In this document: one piece after another, positions 9,066 through 18,805 of the stretch
Position numbering within the stretch: the first letter of the stretch is position 1
Layout of the letters: every line of letters starts with the position of its first letter
DNA from: Polaromonas sp. OV174
Lineage (GTDB): Bacteria; Pseudomonadota; Gammaproteobacteria; Burkholderiales; Burkholderiaceae_C
DNA: 64,000 nucleotides
Assembly (NCBI RefSeq): GCF_900112285.1
Contig: NZ_FOKZ01000009.1
Coordinates: 1-64,000, forward strand
Direction of reading: 5' to 3'
Program-made: the position numbers and the translations under genes
The notes under the pieces: generated by a model
What the model was told of the DNA's origin: nothing
The model's database searches: none
What the model saw: only the letters and a program-made list of their open reading frames with translations

Positions 9066-9734
9066 ATGAGCCACGACGATACGACGATAGATGCCCCCAT
9101 GGAACGGGACCTTGCCTATGACAGGGTGCGCCAGAGCATCCTGTCGCGCCAGCTGGCGGCCGGCTCGGCCGTGTCCGAACGCGGCCTGTCCGAGGCGCTT
9201 GGCCTGGGCCGTACGCCGGTGCGCGAAGCCATCAAGACGCTGGCCCAGGAAGGCTTTCTGGAGATCGTTCCCATGCGCGGCACCTTTGTGCGCCAGCTCA
9301 CGCTGCAGGACTTGCGTGAAATCCATGAGGTCAGGCTGGGACTGGAAGGCATAGCCAGCGTGCTGGCGGCCCAGCGCGGCCCCAGCGAAGAGCTGCGCCA
9401 GTGCGCCCAGCAACTCTGGGCAATGCAAGCGTCTACAGTGCCGCTCAACACCGATGCCGCCCAGAAGTTGGGCTGGCATTTCCATGAAGCCATCTTCCGC
9501 GCTGCGGGCAACCAGCGGCTGTTGGCGCTGTACCGCAACCTGCGCGCCCAAAGCGGCTTGGCACTGCAGCACAACGAGCACTACGACCGGCTGCGCGTAC
9601 CCGAGGCCATTGGCGAGCATTTGCACATTTATGCGGCGATAGAGGCGCAAGATGCCGACGCCGCCCAGCGCCGCACCTGGGATCACCTGACCGGCGCGCT
9701 GCAGACCAAGCTGCGTCTGCTCACCGCGCCCTGA
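9066..9734 (+). CDS. GntR-family transcriptional regulator, FCD type
   Basis: 222 residues from the ATG at 9066, which follows the palindrome. An earlier in-frame start would include the operator in the coding region. An N-terminal winged helix (LAYDRVRQSILSRQLAAGS, then VSERGLSEALGLGRTPVREA and LAQEGFLEIVPMRGTFV) is followed by an all-helical FCD ligand-binding domain. FCD regulators usually sense organic or sugar acids, often with a bound metal. It stands directly upstream of a Bug receptor and threonine aldolase in the same direction. It is therefore the likely regulator of that small operon; the inducer is unknown. Confidence 0.9.
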   Translation: MSHDDTTIDAPMERDLAYDRVRQSILSRQLAAGSAVSERGLSEALGLGRTPVREAIKTLAQEGFLEIVPMRGTFVRQLTLQDLREIHEVRLGLEGIASVLAAQRGPSEELRQCAQQLWAMQASTVPLNTDAAQKLGWHFHEAIFRAAGNQRLLALYRNLRAQSGLALQHNEHYDRLRVPEAIGEHLHIYAAIEAQDADAAQRRTWDHLTGALQTKLRLLTAP

Positions 9735-9813
9735 ACAAGCCGCTTACGCAACGTGTTCTCCACCCTGCAGCGGCAGCAAAAACTGCGCTGCGCTCAACCT
9801 GAAAGCTTATGCC

Positions 9814-10791
9814 ATGCCTCTGTTTTCTCGCCGCCCCTTGCTGCGCGCCAGTCTGCTTGCCACTGCCGCACTCGTCGCGCCCGTTATGGTTCTAGCCGCC
9901 TGGCCGGCGCAGCCGATACGCATCGTCGTGCCCTACTCGCCGGGCGGCAGTTCCGACCTCATCGCGCGGGCGCTGGCGACAGAGTTGTCGCGTGAGCTGG
10001 CACAGTCCGTCATCGTCGACAACAAACCCGGAGCCTCGGCCATGCTGGGCGCGGAACTGGTCGCGCGCGCCGCGCCGGATGGCTATACCCTGCTGCTGGC
10101 CGACATGCCGCATGTCATCAACGGCAGCCTCTACAAGACCCGCTACGACCCGATCAAGGACTTCAGCGCGCTGGGCTTGGTCGGCACCACCCCGCTGGTG
10201 CTGGTGACCAACCCCAACCTGCCGGCCAAAACGCTGAAGGAATACATCGCGCTGGCCAAGGCCAAGCCCGGCAAGCTCAATCTGGCCTCGGGCGGCAATG
10301 GCACGACCACCCACCTGATGGGCGAGCTGATGAAGCAGCGCCTGGGCCTTTACATCACGCACATTCCCTACAAGGGCTCCGGCCAGGCCATGGGCGATGT
10401 GGTGTCCGGCCAGATTGAAGCCACCTTCGCCACCGCACCGGGCGCGATTCCGCATGTGCGCTCAGGCACGCTGCGGGCGCTGGCGGTGAGCAGTCCCAGC
10501 CCCCTGTCCACCCTGCCCGGCGTGCCGACCTTTGAGCAAAGCGGCGTGCAAGGCCTGACCGTGACGCACTGGTTCGGCCTGCTGGGCCCGGCCAAGCTGT
10601 CACCCGAGATCAATGCGGCCCTGCAAAAAGCCCTCAGCAACTCATTGGCCGCTCCGGCCCTGCAGCAGCGCTTTGCCGCCATGGCCGTGGACATCACGCC
10701 CGCCACACCGGCCCAGTTCACCCAGCGCATGGAAGCGGACAGCGTGCGCTGGGCCCGCGTGATCCAGGACGCCAAGATCAAGGCCGACTGA
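9814..10791 (+). CDS. Bug-family (TctC) extracytoplasmic solute receptor
   Basis: 325 residues. The N-terminus SRRPLLRASLLATAALVAP is a signal peptide with a twin arginine, then the mature start AAWPAQPIRIVVPYSPGGSS, the Bug family hallmark. Later motifs are IVDNKPGASAMLGAELVARA, DGYTLLLADMPHV, THIPYKGSGQAM and PGVPTFEQSGVQGL. Bug proteins bind carboxylates or amino acids in the periplasm for TctAB-type tripartite transporters. No TctA/TctB membrane genes lie in this window, so this is an orphan receptor, common in this order. The stop overlaps the start of ltaE by one base, implying co-translation. Confidence 0.92.
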   Translation: MPLFSRRPLLRASLLATAALVAPVMVLAAWPAQPIRIVVPYSPGGSSDLIARALATELSRELAQSVIVDNKPGASAMLGAELVARAAPDGYTLLLADMPHVINGSLYKTRYDPIKDFSALGLVGTTPLVLVTNPNLPAKTLKEYIALAKAKPGKLNLASGGNGTTTHLMGELMKQRLGLYITHIPYKGSGQAMGDVVSGQIEATFATAPGAIPHVRSGTLRALAVSSPSPLSTLPGVPTFEQSGVQGLTVTHWFGLLGPAKLSPEINAALQKALSNSLAAPALQQRFAAMAVDITPATPAQFTQRMEADSVRWARVIQDAKIKAD

Positions 10792-11849
10792 TGAGCCTGG
10801 CCAAAACACCGCCTGTGCTGGTGGACCTGCGCAGCGACACCGTCACCCTGCCGACGCCGGCCATGCGCGAGCGCATGGCCAGTGCGCCGCTGGGCGACGA
10901 TGGACTGGAGGGCGACCCGACGGTGCGCGCGCTGGAAGAAAGCACCGCCAGCCTGCTGGGCAAGCCGGCGGCGCTATTCGTTGCCAGCGGCACCATGGGC
11001 AACCTGGTGGCGGTGCTGGCGCATGCGCGCGGGCCGGGCGAGGTGCTGGCCGGCGCCGCCAGCCACCTGCTCAACTCGGAACGGGGCGGCGCTGCCCTGG
11101 CCGGCCTGCATTACCGCGGCCTGCCGGAACACGCCGGGCGTCTCGACGCCGCGGCGCTGGACGAAGCCATCGATGTACGGTCATCGGCGCGCTGCCCCAC
11201 GGCCTTGGTGGTGATGGAAAACAGCCACAATGCCGCCGGTGGCACGGTGTCTACAGCGCAGGAGATGGCCGCCATTCATGCCATAGCCAATCGCCACGGC
11301 GTACCCGTGCACACCGACGGCGCCCGGCTGTTCAACGCCGCAGTGGCGCTGGGCGTGCCGGCTGCAGCGCTGGCCGCGGCGACGGATTCGCTGACCTTTT
11401 GCCTCAGCAAGGGACTGTCGGCCCCGGTCGGCTCTATGCTGGTCGGACCCACCGCCTTCATCGAACGCGCGCGCGGCATACGCCGCATGCTGGGCGGCAC
11501 CCTGCGCCAGGCGGGTGTCATCGCCGCCGCCGGCTTGGTGGCGCTGGAAGGCATGACCGAGAGGTTGGTCGAGGATCATCGCCGTGCCCAGGCGCTGCAC
11601 GCCGGTTTGCGCGCGCTGGATGCCTCCTGGTGCGGGCCCGAGCTGCCGCAGACCAACATCGTGCGGGTGCGCGTCGGCAGCAGCTCGGACGAGGGCCGGC
11701 GCTGGGAAGCGGCGCTGGCCGCGCAGGGCGTGTTGGTGCGCGCCGGCAGCGGCGGCTGGTTGCGGCTGGTGACGCACAGGCACATCGATGACAGCGCCAT
11801 CGCCACGGCACTGGCCGCCTTTGCGCAGCTCAGCCGGGCAGCACGCTGA
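10791..11849 (+). CDS. ltaE: low-specificity L-threonine aldolase
   Basis: 352 residues. PLP enzyme that splits L-threonine or L-allo-threonine into glycine and acetaldehyde. The N-terminal LRSDTVTLPTPAMRERMASA is the family start; VPVHTDGARLFNAAVALGVP holds the Asp that binds the PLP nitrogen. FCLSKGLSAPVGS has the Schiff-base lysine near residue 207, and ARGIRRMLGGTLRQAG is the following conserved helix. TGATG coupling to the Bug receptor upstream suggests that the receptor brings in a hydroxy-amino acid or related compound. The last 20 bases overlap the 3' end of the convergent galM gene. Confidence 0.93.
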   Translation: MSLAKTPPVLVDLRSDTVTLPTPAMRERMASAPLGDDGLEGDPTVRALEESTASLLGKPAALFVASGTMGNLVAVLAHARGPGEVLAGAASHLLNSERGGAALAGLHYRGLPEHAGRLDAAALDEAIDVRSSARCPTALVVMENSHNAAGGTVSTAQEMAAIHAIANRHGVPVHTDGARLFNAAVALGVPAAALAAATDSLTFCLSKGLSAPVGSMLVGPTAFIERARGIRRMLGGTLRQAGVIAAAGLVALEGMTERLVEDHRRAQALHAGLRALDASWCGPELPQTNIVRVRVGSSSDEGRRWEAALAAQGVLVRAGSGGWLRLVTHRHIDDSAIATALAAFAQLSRAAR

Positions 11850-12936
11850 AGCGGTAAACCGTGCTGCCGGCCCGGCTGTGTCCGGGCTGAATCAGCGCAG
11901 TGGGAAAGGCCGGGCAATTGGGTGCATTCGGATAGCCTTGGGGCTCAAAGCACAGGCCTTGCTGCTGGAAATAAACCTGCCCACTCTTGCCTGGGCCGCC
12001 CGGCAGGCTCATTTGCGGCTGCAGGCCGGTATAGAACTGCATGACGGGCTCGGTCGACCAGACTTCCATCACGCGCCCGCTTTGCGGCGCGCTGACGTGA
12101 GCGCACAGCGCCAGGCCGGCGGGTGACTCGCGTCGGATCAGGTAAGCGCTGTCATAGCCATCCAGGGTTTGAGCGCCTGCCCCAGCAGCAGCCTCACCGA
12201 CCCGGGTCTTCAAGACCGTAGGCTGGCGAAAATCGAACAGCGTTTTTTCTACCGGCAGCAGCTCGCCGCTAGCCACCAGCTCGGCATCCATCGCCAGGTA
12301 GTGGTCTGCGGCAATCATCAACTCGTGGTCCAGGGCGCTGCCGCTGGATTCGCCGTTGAGATTGAAAAAAGCGTGGCTGGTGAAGCTGGCCACCCCGGGC
12401 TTGTCCTGGGCCGTCGCCTCATAGTCAAGCACCAGTTCATTGCTGTCGAGCACACGGTAGACCAGGCTTAGCGCCAGCGTCCCGGGGAAGCCCTCTTCGC
12501 CATCGGCAAACACATAGCGCATTTCCACGCTGGACTCATCGCGCTGAACCGCATCAAAGACCCGCATGCGCGAACCCCTGAAGCCGCCGTGCAGGCAGTG
12601 CTGGCCGTTGTTGGCTCCCAGCAGGTACTCGCTGTCCCCCAGCGTAAAACGGGCATGGCCCAGGCGCCCCGCATAACGTCCGATGAAGGCGCCCATGGAA
12701 GGCGATCCGCCTATCGCGCCCTCCAGGTTGTCATAACCCAGGACCACGTCGTCCAGACGCCCGGCCCGGTCGGGCACCAGAATCTGTTCTATCTTGGCGC
12801 CGTAATTGGTGATGGCGACGACCATGCCGCTGGCATTGCGCAGGGTAAACAGACGCACCGGTTTGCCATCGAGTTCGCGCTCAAAGCGCGCAGGATCCAG
12901 CGGGGCGACGGAAGAAGTCAAAGCATTAGCGGTCAT
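11830..12936 (-). CDS. galM: aldose 1-epimerase (mutarotase)
   Basis: 368 residues, full length. Interconverts alpha and beta anomers of aldoses in the cytoplasm. The family's active-site features are present: ITNYGAKIEQILVPDR at the N-terminus, GQHCLHGGFRG and SHAFFNLNG with the two histidines, and LCFEPQGYPNAPN with the catalytic glutamate near the C-terminus. It is the last gene of the minus-strand sugar-acid block, separated from the Bug receptor by 166 bases that include a dispersed repeat. Co-transcription is therefore possible but not certain. A natural role here would be supplying the beta-pyranose uronate that uronate dehydrogenase prefers; that is inference. Confidence 0.9.
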   Translation of the reverse strand: MTANALTSSVAPLDPARFERELDGKPVRLFTLRNASGMVVAITNYGAKIEQILVPDRAGRLDDVVLGYDNLEGAIGGSPSMGAFIGRYAGRLGHARFTLGDSEYLLGANNGQHCLHGGFRGSRMRVFDAVQRDESSVEMRYVFADGEEGFPGTLALSLVYRVLDSNELVLDYEATAQDKPGVASFTSHAFFNLNGESSGSALDHELMIAADHYLAMDAELVASGELLPVEKTLFDFRQPTVLKTRVGEAAAGAGAQTLDGYDSAYLIRRESPAGLALCAHVSAPQSGRVMEVWSTEPVMQFYTGLQPQMSLPGGPGKSGQVYFQQQGLCFEPQGYPNAPNCPAFPTALIQPGHSRAGSTVYRFSVLPG

Positions 12937-13040
12937 GGGAAGTCAAGTTTGTTGTGATCCACGTGCGGCCTGCCAGGGCGGGCCAGGGTTCACGCAGAGC
13001 CTACACCGTGCCGCAGCGCACGATGCACGGTATTAGTGGC

Positions 13041-13102
13041 AAAACAAGCCTCTAGCCCATAGCAGACGAGCGCTACCAGCTATCAAATCAGGAGTATTTT
13101 TG
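13041..13102 (-). repeat. dispersed 60-bp repeat, copy 4
   Basis: AAGCCTCTAGCCCATAGCAG, ACGAGCGCTACCAGCTATCA, AATCAGGAGTATTTTTG. It lies between galM and the Bug receptor gene and ends at the receptor's stop codon. Confidence 0.75.
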
Positions 13103-14071
13103 TCAATCCAGCTTGATACCGGCCTGCGCCACGACCTTGGCCCAGCGGCTGCGTTCGCGGTTAAAGAATTCGTCCTGCTGGACTGAACTCATGGTCACCA
13201 CCTCGGCGCCCTGGCCCGCCAGCTTGGCTCGGATGTCAGGGTGGCGTATCACCTTGATGAGCTCGGCGTTGAGGCGGTTGACGATGGCCGCCGGCGTGCC
13301 GCTGGCCACCAGAATGCCCTGCCAGGTTCCCGACTCAAAGCCCGCCAGACCTTGTTCGGCCAGTGTCGGCACGTCGCCAATCAGGGGCATGCGAGTGCTC
13401 TTGGAAACGCCCAGTATCTTGAGCTTGCCGCTTTGCACAAAAGGCAGCGTCGCCAGCATGCCGTTCATCAAGACCTGGGTCTGGCCGGCAATCGTGTCTG
13501 TCACCGCCTGCGAGCCGCCCTTGTAGGGAATGAACTGCCATTTGGCACCGCTGGCGCGCTCCACCGCCACACCGGCCAGATGGGGTGCACTGCCCATGGC
13601 GGTGACGGCAAAATTCAGCTCGCTGCGTTTGGACAAGGCCACCAATTCCTTCAGGTTGTTGGCCTGAACAGAGGGATGGACCACCAGCAAATGCGGCGAA
13701 TAAGCCAGCATGGTGATGCCGCGCAAATCCTTGCTGGGATCAAACGCCAGCTTGGTGTAGACCGAAGGACTGATGGCCAGCGCGCCGGTATCGCAAAGCA
13801 GCAGCGTGTAGCCGTCTGGCGCTGACTTGGCAACGATATCCGCGCCCAGATTGCCATTGGCCCCGGCCTTGTTGTCGACGATGACAGGCTGCTTGAGCGC
13901 CTCAGACAAAGGCTGGGCAATGGCCCGCGCAATGATGTCCGAAGAGCCGCCCGGTGGATAGGGCACCACCAGCCGGATCGGCTTGGCCGGCCAGCTCTGT
14001 GACTGCGCACTGGCAGCGCCCATACCCAGGGCCAGCGAAGCGCCCAGAAGATCACGTCGATTGATGGCCAT
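13103..14071 (-). CDS. Bug-family (TctC) extracytoplasmic solute receptor
   Basis: 322 residues with signal peptide (MAINRRDLLGASLALGMGAA, twin arginine) and the Bug motifs WPAKPIRLVVPYPPGGSS, VIVDNKAGANGNLGADIVAK, DGYTLLLCDTG and IPYKGGSQAVTDTIAGQTQV. GGAGA stands at a good distance before the ATG. It is the downstream end of the gar/TRAP operon (49 bases after garR). That placement suggests a periplasmic binder for an aldarate or for a pathway substrate, alongside the TRAP importer. No TctAB permease is nearby. Confidence 0.92.
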   Translation of the reverse strand: MAINRRDLLGASLALGMGAASAQSQSWPAKPIRLVVPYPPGGSSDIIARAIAQPLSEALKQPVIVDNKAGANGNLGADIVAKSAPDGYTLLLCDTGALAISPSVYTKLAFDPSKDLRGITMLAYSPHLLVVHPSVQANNLKELVALSKRSELNFAVTAMGSAPHLAGVAVERASGAKWQFIPYKGGSQAVTDTIAGQTQVLMNGMLATLPFVQSGKLKILGVSKSTRMPLIGDVPTLAEQGLAGFESGTWQGILVASGTPAAIVNRLNAELIKVIRHPDIRAKLAGQGAEVVTMSSVQQDEFFNRERSRWAKVVAQAGIKLD

Positions 14072-14120
14072 GCTTGTCTCCGTCTCGTTGTTAATACACC
14101 GGCCGCCCGACGGCAGCCTC

Positions 14121-15002
14121 TCAGGCCACGTTGTGGTTGGCCATCAGCTCCAGCGCACGCACCAGCGCGGAATGGTCCAGATCCTGCATGCCTTGGGCAG
14201 CGCAGACCTGCATCAGCTGCGCCGCTCCGGCGGTTTGCGGCAAGGCCACGCCCAGGCTGCGCGCGCCGCTCAGGGCCAGGCTCAAATCCTTCTGGTGCAG
14301 CCCGATGCGAAAGCCCGGATTGAAGGTGCGCTTGATCATGCGCTCGCCATGCACTTCCAGGATGCGCGAGGCGGCAAAGCCGCCCATCAGCGCCTGGCGC
14401 ACCTTGGCGGGGTCGGCCCCGGCCTTGCTGGCAAACAGCAAGGCCTCGCCCACGGCGGCAATATTCAGCGCCACGATGATCTGGTTGGCGACCTTGCAGG
14501 TCTGGCCGTCGCCATTGCCGCCAACCAGCGTGATATTTTTACCCATCAGCTCAAACAGCGGCTTGACGCGCTCAAAGGCCGCATCGGGCCCGCCCACCAT
14601 GATGGTCAGGCTGGCGGCCTTGGCGCCCACTTCGCCGCCGGACACCGGGGCGTCCAGGTAGTCGCAGCCCAGCTCATTGATGGTCTGGGCGAACTCCTTG
14701 GTCTCCATGGGCGAGATGGAGCTCATGTCCACCACGGTTTTCCCCTGGCTCAAACCCGAGCTCACGCCGTTCTCGCCAAACAACACCTTGGCCACGTCCG
14801 GGGTATCGGGCAGCATCATGAAAATGATGTCGGCCTGCTCGGCCACCTCGCGGGCGGAGCCGCAGGCCTTGGCATGACCCGTCAACAGGTCAGCCGGCAC
14901 TTTGCTGCGGGTGCTCAGGAAAACCTCGTGTCCGGCCTTGATCAGTTGTGCCGCCATAGGCGCGCCCATGATGCCCAGGCCAATAAAACCCAATTTGCTC
15001 AT
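14121..15002 (-). CDS. garR: 2-hydroxy-3-oxopropionate (tartronate semialdehyde) reductase
   Basis: 293 residues, beta-hydroxyacid dehydrogenase family. The N-terminal Rossmann motif is LGFIGLGIMGAPMAAQLIKA; the substrate loop is DAPVSGGEVGAKAASLTIMV; the catalytic lysine lies in GQTCKVANQIIVALNIAA. It reduces tartronate semialdehyde, the GarL product, to D-glycerate with NAD(P)H. GGAGT precedes the ATG. It sits 39 bases after garL in the same operon. Neighbouring family members such as 3-hydroxyisobutyrate dehydrogenase are alternatives, but the gar context decides. Confidence 0.93.
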   Translation of the reverse strand: MSKLGFIGLGIMGAPMAAQLIKAGHEVFLSTRSKVPADLLTGHAKACGSAREVAEQADIIFMMLPDTPDVAKVLFGENGVSSGLSQGKTVVDMSSISPMETKEFAQTINELGCDYLDAPVSGGEVGAKAASLTIMVGGPDAAFERVKPLFELMGKNITLVGGNGDGQTCKVANQIIVALNIAAVGEALLFASKAGADPAKVRQALMGGFAASRILEVHGERMIKRTFNPGFRIGLHQKDLSLALSGARSLGVALPQTAGAAQLMQVCAAQGMQDLDHSALVRALELMANHNVA

Positions 15003-15041
15003 CGAAAAACTCCAGTCAAAAATTTCAAAACCAGCTGCACA

Positions 15042-15824
15042 TCAGGCGCAGTAGCGGTCACGCAAGGCTTGCGTTGCCGCGCGGAATACCCCTAAATCGC
15101 TGCCCACGGCCACAAAGGTGGCGCCCATCTCCATGTAGCGCCTGGCGTCGGCCTCTGCCGGTGCCAGAATGCCGCTCGCCTTGCCGCAGGCCTTGGCGTC
15201 GGCAAAGACGTTGGCAATGGCTTTTTGCACTTCGGGATGGCCGGCATTGCCCAGGTGGCCCATGCCGGCTGCGAGATCGGACGGACCGACAAAAATGCAG
15301 TCCACGCCTTCGGTTTCGGCAATGGCGCGGGCCGCTGCCACGCCGGCGTTGCTTTCAATTTGCACCGCCATGCAGATCTGTTCGTTGATGCCCTTGAAGT
15401 AGTCGGGCACCGTGCCATAGCGGTTGCTGCGCTGAGACACCGACACGCCGCGAATGCCTTGCGGCGGATAGCGTGTGGCGGCGACGGCGCGCTGGGCTTC
15501 GTCGGCGTTCTCGACAAAGGGAATCAGGAAGTTGTAAAACCCGGCATCGAGCAGGCGTTTGATCTCGACGGCGTTGTTGCTGGTTGGACGCACAAAGGGC
15601 GCGCTGGGGCTGTCCTTGAGCGCCATCAGTTGAGGGATGAAGGTGCCCACATCATTGGGCGAGTGTTCGCCGTCCAGCAAGATCCAGTCAAAGCCGGCCA
15701 CGCCCAGCACTTCGGTGGTGATGGCGTTGGCCAGCGAGGACCAGCAGCCGATCAGTTTTTTGCCGGCGAGCAGGTCGCGCTTGAAACTATTGGGGAAACT
15801 CTGATAAGGGCTTGCTTGTGTCAT
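15042..15824 (-). CDS. garL: 5-keto-4-deoxy-D-glucarate aldolase (HpcH/HpaI family)
   Basis: 260 residues from the ATG at 15824, just after AAGAGAG; the frame extends further upstream without family sequence. Class II, metal-dependent aldolase that cleaves 5-keto-4-deoxy-glucarate to pyruvate and tartronate semialdehyde. Family motifs: [20 protein letters not shown] near 27, [13 protein letters not shown] with the metal-site glutamate, [19 protein letters not shown], and [20 protein letters not shown] with [10 protein letters not shown], where the Glu and Asp bind Mg2+. It sits between garD and garR, exactly the expected order of reactions. Confidence 0.94.
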   Translation of the reverse strand: MTQASPYQSFPNSFKRDLLAGKKLIGCWSSLANAITTEVLGVAGFDWILLDGEHSPNDVGTFIPQLMALKDSPSAPFVRPTSNNAVEIKRLLDAGFYNFLIPFVENADEAQRAVAATRYPPQGIRGVSVSQRSNRYGTVPDYFKGINEQICMAVQIESNAGVAAARAIAETEGVDCIFVGPSDLAAGMGHLGNAGHPEVQKAIANVFADAKACGKASGILAPAEADARRYMEMGATFVAVGSDLGVFRAATQALRDRYCA

Positions 15825-15909
15825 GAATGATCTCTCTTGAGTGTTGAGGGAAAGGTATCGCTTGTGCTTGTCTGTGGCGAGCCGCTTTGGGGTGATAACC
15901 AAGCGAGCT

Positions 15910-17484
15910 TCAGGTAATGGGTGCCGGATTGAACAGCACCAAGGCGTTGTGCAGCTTCCAGTGCTCGGCCCAGGTTTTCTTGCGACCGCTGGCAATTTCC
16001 AGCATGAGGTGAAAGAGCTCCCAGCCCACGTCTTCTATGCTGGCCTCGCCGTCGGCAATCCGGCCGGCGTTGATGTCCATCAGGTCGTGCCAGCGCCTTG
16101 CCAGGTCGCTGCGCGTGGCCACCTTGATCACCGGCACTTCGGCCAGGCCGTACGGCGTGCCGCGGCCCGTGGTGAACACATGCAGGTTCATGCCGGCCGC
16201 CAGCTGCAGCGTGCCGCAAATGAAATCGCTGGCCGGCGTGGCGGCATAGGTCAGGCCTTTTTGCCTGAGCTTTTCGCCCGGCGCCAACACGCCGCTGATG
16301 GGCGCTGTGCCCGACTTGACGATGGAGCCCATGGCTTTTTCGACAATGTTGGACAGGCCGCCCTTTTTGTTGCCCGGCGTGGTGTTGGCGCTGCGGTCCA
16401 CCAGGCCTTTTTGCAAATAGGCGTCATACCAGGCCATCTCGCGAATCATGGCCTCGGCCACTTCCGGCGTGCTGGCCCGCGAGGTCAGCTGGTCTATGCC
16501 GTCGCGCACCTCGGTGGTTTCGGAAAACATCACGCTGGCGCCGGCGCGCACCAGCAAGTCGGTGCAAAACCCGACCGCCGGATTGGCGGTGACGCCAGAA
16601 AAAGCATCGCTGCCGCCGCACTGCACACCCACCACCAGCTCGCTGGCCGGCACGGTTTCACGGCGGCGTGCATCAAGCTTTTCCAGGTGCAGAACCGCCG
16701 CCTGCATGATGGAGTCGATCATGGACATGAAACCGATATGGTGTTCCGACTGCAGGCACACCACGTCCAGTGCGGCATCGGCACTGATGCCCACATCGGC
16801 CACACTGCGTTCATCCACGATCTGGATCGTTCCTGGCGGCAGCAGGCGCTCGGGCTGCAACTTTTCGCAGCCCAGGCTGACCACCATCACTTCACCACCA
16901 AAATTGGGGTTGAGCGTGATGTTGCGCAAGGTTCGAATCGGAATGATGGCGTCGGGCGCGTCTATGGCCACGCCACAGCCGTAGCTGTGCTCCAGGCCCA
17001 CCACGTCATCCACGTTGGGAAAACGCGGCAGCAGCTCTTCCTTGATCCGTTTGACGGCAAATTCCACCACGCCGGCCACACACTGCACCGTGGTGGTGAT
17101 GGCCAGGATGTTACGGCTGCCGACCGAGCCGTCGGCATTGCGATAGCCCTCGAAGGTGTAGCCCTCCAGCGGCGGCAAGCGCTCGGCCCGCAGCGTCGAG
17201 ATAGGTAAACCCTCCAACCCGCGTGCGGCCGGCATCTCCAGCAGGCGTTCATGCACCCAGCTGCCAGCCGGGATGTCTTTGAGCGCGTAACCGATAGGCA
17301 CGTTGTAGCGCAGCACCGCACTGCCCATGGGCAGATCGACCAGCGCCACCTTGTGCCCCTGGGGCACACGGTCACACAAGGTCAGGCCGTCGGCAAACCT
17401 GGCGCCAGGCGCCAAGCCCCCGTCGTTAGCGACGATGGCCACGTTGTCGGCCGGGTGCATGCGGATGTAGAGGGGATCGGTCAT
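15910..17484 (-). CDS. garD: galactarate dehydratase
   Basis: 524 residues, UxaA/GarD family. Removes water from galactarate (meso) to give 5-keto-4-deoxy-D-glucarate in an iron-dependent reaction. An N-terminal SAF-like domain (about 1-100) is followed by [20 protein letters not shown], then [23 protein letters not shown] and [20 protein letters not shown], which carry the conserved Cys and His residues. The C-terminal part has [20 protein letters not shown]. It sits between the TRAP large permease (31 bases) and garL. No glucarate dehydratase gene is seen. Confidence 0.94.
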   Translation of the reverse strand: MTDPLYIRMHPADNVAIVANDGGLAPGARFADGLTLCDRVPQGHKVALVDLPMGSAVLRYNVPIGYALKDIPAGSWVHERLLEMPAARGLEGLPISTLRAERLPPLEGYTFEGYRNADGSVGSRNILAITTTVQCVAGVVEFAVKRIKEELLPRFPNVDDVVGLEHSYGCGVAIDAPDAIIPIRTLRNITLNPNFGGEVMVVSLGCEKLQPERLLPPGTIQIVDERSVADVGISADAALDVVCLQSEHHIGFMSMIDSIMQAAVLHLEKLDARRRETVPASELVVGVQCGGSDAFSGVTANPAVGFCTDLLVRAGASVMFSETTEVRDGIDQLTSRASTPEVAEAMIREMAWYDAYLQKGLVDRSANTTPGNKKGGLSNIVEKAMGSIVKSGTAPISGVLAPGEKLRQKGLTYAATPASDFICGTLQLAAGMNLHVFTTGRGTPYGLAEVPVIKVATRSDLARRWHDLMDINAGRIADGEASIEDVGWELFHLMLEIASGRKKTWAEHWKLHNALVLFNPAPIT

Positions 17485-17515
17485 GGCTCAGTTCTCTTAA
17501 TGCGATATCGCAGGC

Positions 17516-18805
17516 TCACTTGTACAGAGACGGCAACCAGAGCGAGAACGCCGGCACGTAAGTCACGAGCAACAGGCAAACACCCAGTGCGCTGTAAAAC
17601 GGCAAGATTGAGCGCATCACCTGGCCCACAGATATCTCCCCAATCGCACAGCCCACGAACTGCACCGATCCGACCGGCGGCGTGTTCAGGCCCAGTGCGC
17701 AGTTGATCAGCATCACGATGCCGAACTGCACCGGGTCCATGCCGAATTGCATCGCAATCGGCATGAAGATGGGCGTGCAGATCAGTATGGTTGCCGCCAT
17801 GTCGAGGAAGGTGCCGAGGATGAACAACAGCACGTTGATCATCAGGAAGATGACCCAGGGCTCGCTGCTCACCGACTTCATCAGCTCGCCGGTCAGCTGC
17901 GGCACCTCGTACAGCGCCATGAAGTAGCCGAAGGCGGACGAGATGCCGATCAACAGCAACACCACCCCGGTGGTCTTGCAGGCCTTGGCGCAAGCCTTGA
18001 GGAAGTTCTCCCACGTCAGCGTCTTGTAGACGAACACCGTGATCGCCAGCGCCCAGGCCACGGCAATCGACGCCGACTCGGTGGCTGTGAACGCCCCCGA
18101 CAAGATGCCGACCAGGATGATCACCACCACCAGCAGACCCGGCAATGCGGCGCCGAAGGCGCGCAACACTTCCCGCCAGCCGGGAAACGAGCCATGGGTC
18201 GGATAACCGCGTTTGACCGCCACGTAGTAAGCCGCACCGAGGTTGCACAAGGTCAGAATGATCGCCGGCACCAGACCCGCAAGAATCAGGCTCAGCACGC
18301 TGACCGAGGCAATGCCCGAGGTGGCCAGCGTGAAGATGATCATGTTGTGCGAGGTCGGCATGATCGCCCCAACCAGTGCGGCGTGGGTGGTGACGTTGAC
18401 CGCGTAGTCGGCGTCGTAGCCCTCTTTCTTCATCAGCGGGATCATCACCGAGCCCATGGCCGACACGTCAGCCAGCGGGGAACCGGCGACGCCACCGAAC
18501 AGCGTGCAGCCGATCACGTTGCTCATGCCCAGGCCGCCACGCACGTGGCCGACCAGGCTGTTGGCAAAACGCACGATGCGCTCGGCAATGCCGCCGTAGA
18601 GCATCAACTCGCCAGCAAAAACGAAAAACGGGATGGCCAGGAAGGAGAACACCTGCATGCCGCCGACCATCTTCTGGAACACCACGGCGACCGGCAGACC
18701 GGCGGCGACGATAGTGGCCACCGACGACAGGCCAATCGCAAACGCAACCGGCACGCCAATGATCAGCAAGAGCGTGAAGCTCAGGGCGAGTACGGTCAGT
18801 TCCAT
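17516..18805 (-). CDS. dctM: TRAP transporter large permease (DctM)
   Basis: 429 residues with about 12 hydrophobic segments, typical length. It forms the substrate and Na+ translocation channel of a TRAP importer. Family features: GVPVAFAIGLSSV at the N-terminus, AIPFFVFAGELMLYGGIAER, GGVAGSPLADVSAMGSVMIP, and LGLNTPPVGSVQFVGCAIGE near the C-terminus. GGAG stands before the ATG and lies inside the end of dctQ; the two genes overlap by 10 bases. Together with dctP and dctQ it is the importer for this catabolic block, most likely a hexuronate or aldarate. Confidence 0.94.
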   Translation of the reverse strand: MELTVLALSFTLLLIIGVPVAFAIGLSSVATIVAAGLPVAVVFQKMVGGMQVFSFLAIPFFVFAGELMLYGGIAERIVRFANSLVGHVRGGLGMSNVIGCTLFGGVAGSPLADVSAMGSVMIPLMKKEGYDADYAVNVTTHAALVGAIMPTSHNMIIFTLATSGIASVSVLSLILAGLVPAIILTLCNLGAAYYVAVKRGYPTHGSFPGWREVLRAFGAALPGLLVVVIILVGILSGAFTATESASIAVAWALAITVFVYKTLTWENFLKACAKACKTTGVVLLLIGISSAFGYFMALYEVPQLTGELMKSVSSEPWVIFLMINVLLFILGTFLDMAATILICTPIFMPIAMQFGMDPVQFGIVMLINCALGLNTPPVGSVQFVGCAIGEISVGQVMRSILPFYSALGVCLLLVTYVPAFSLWLPSLYK

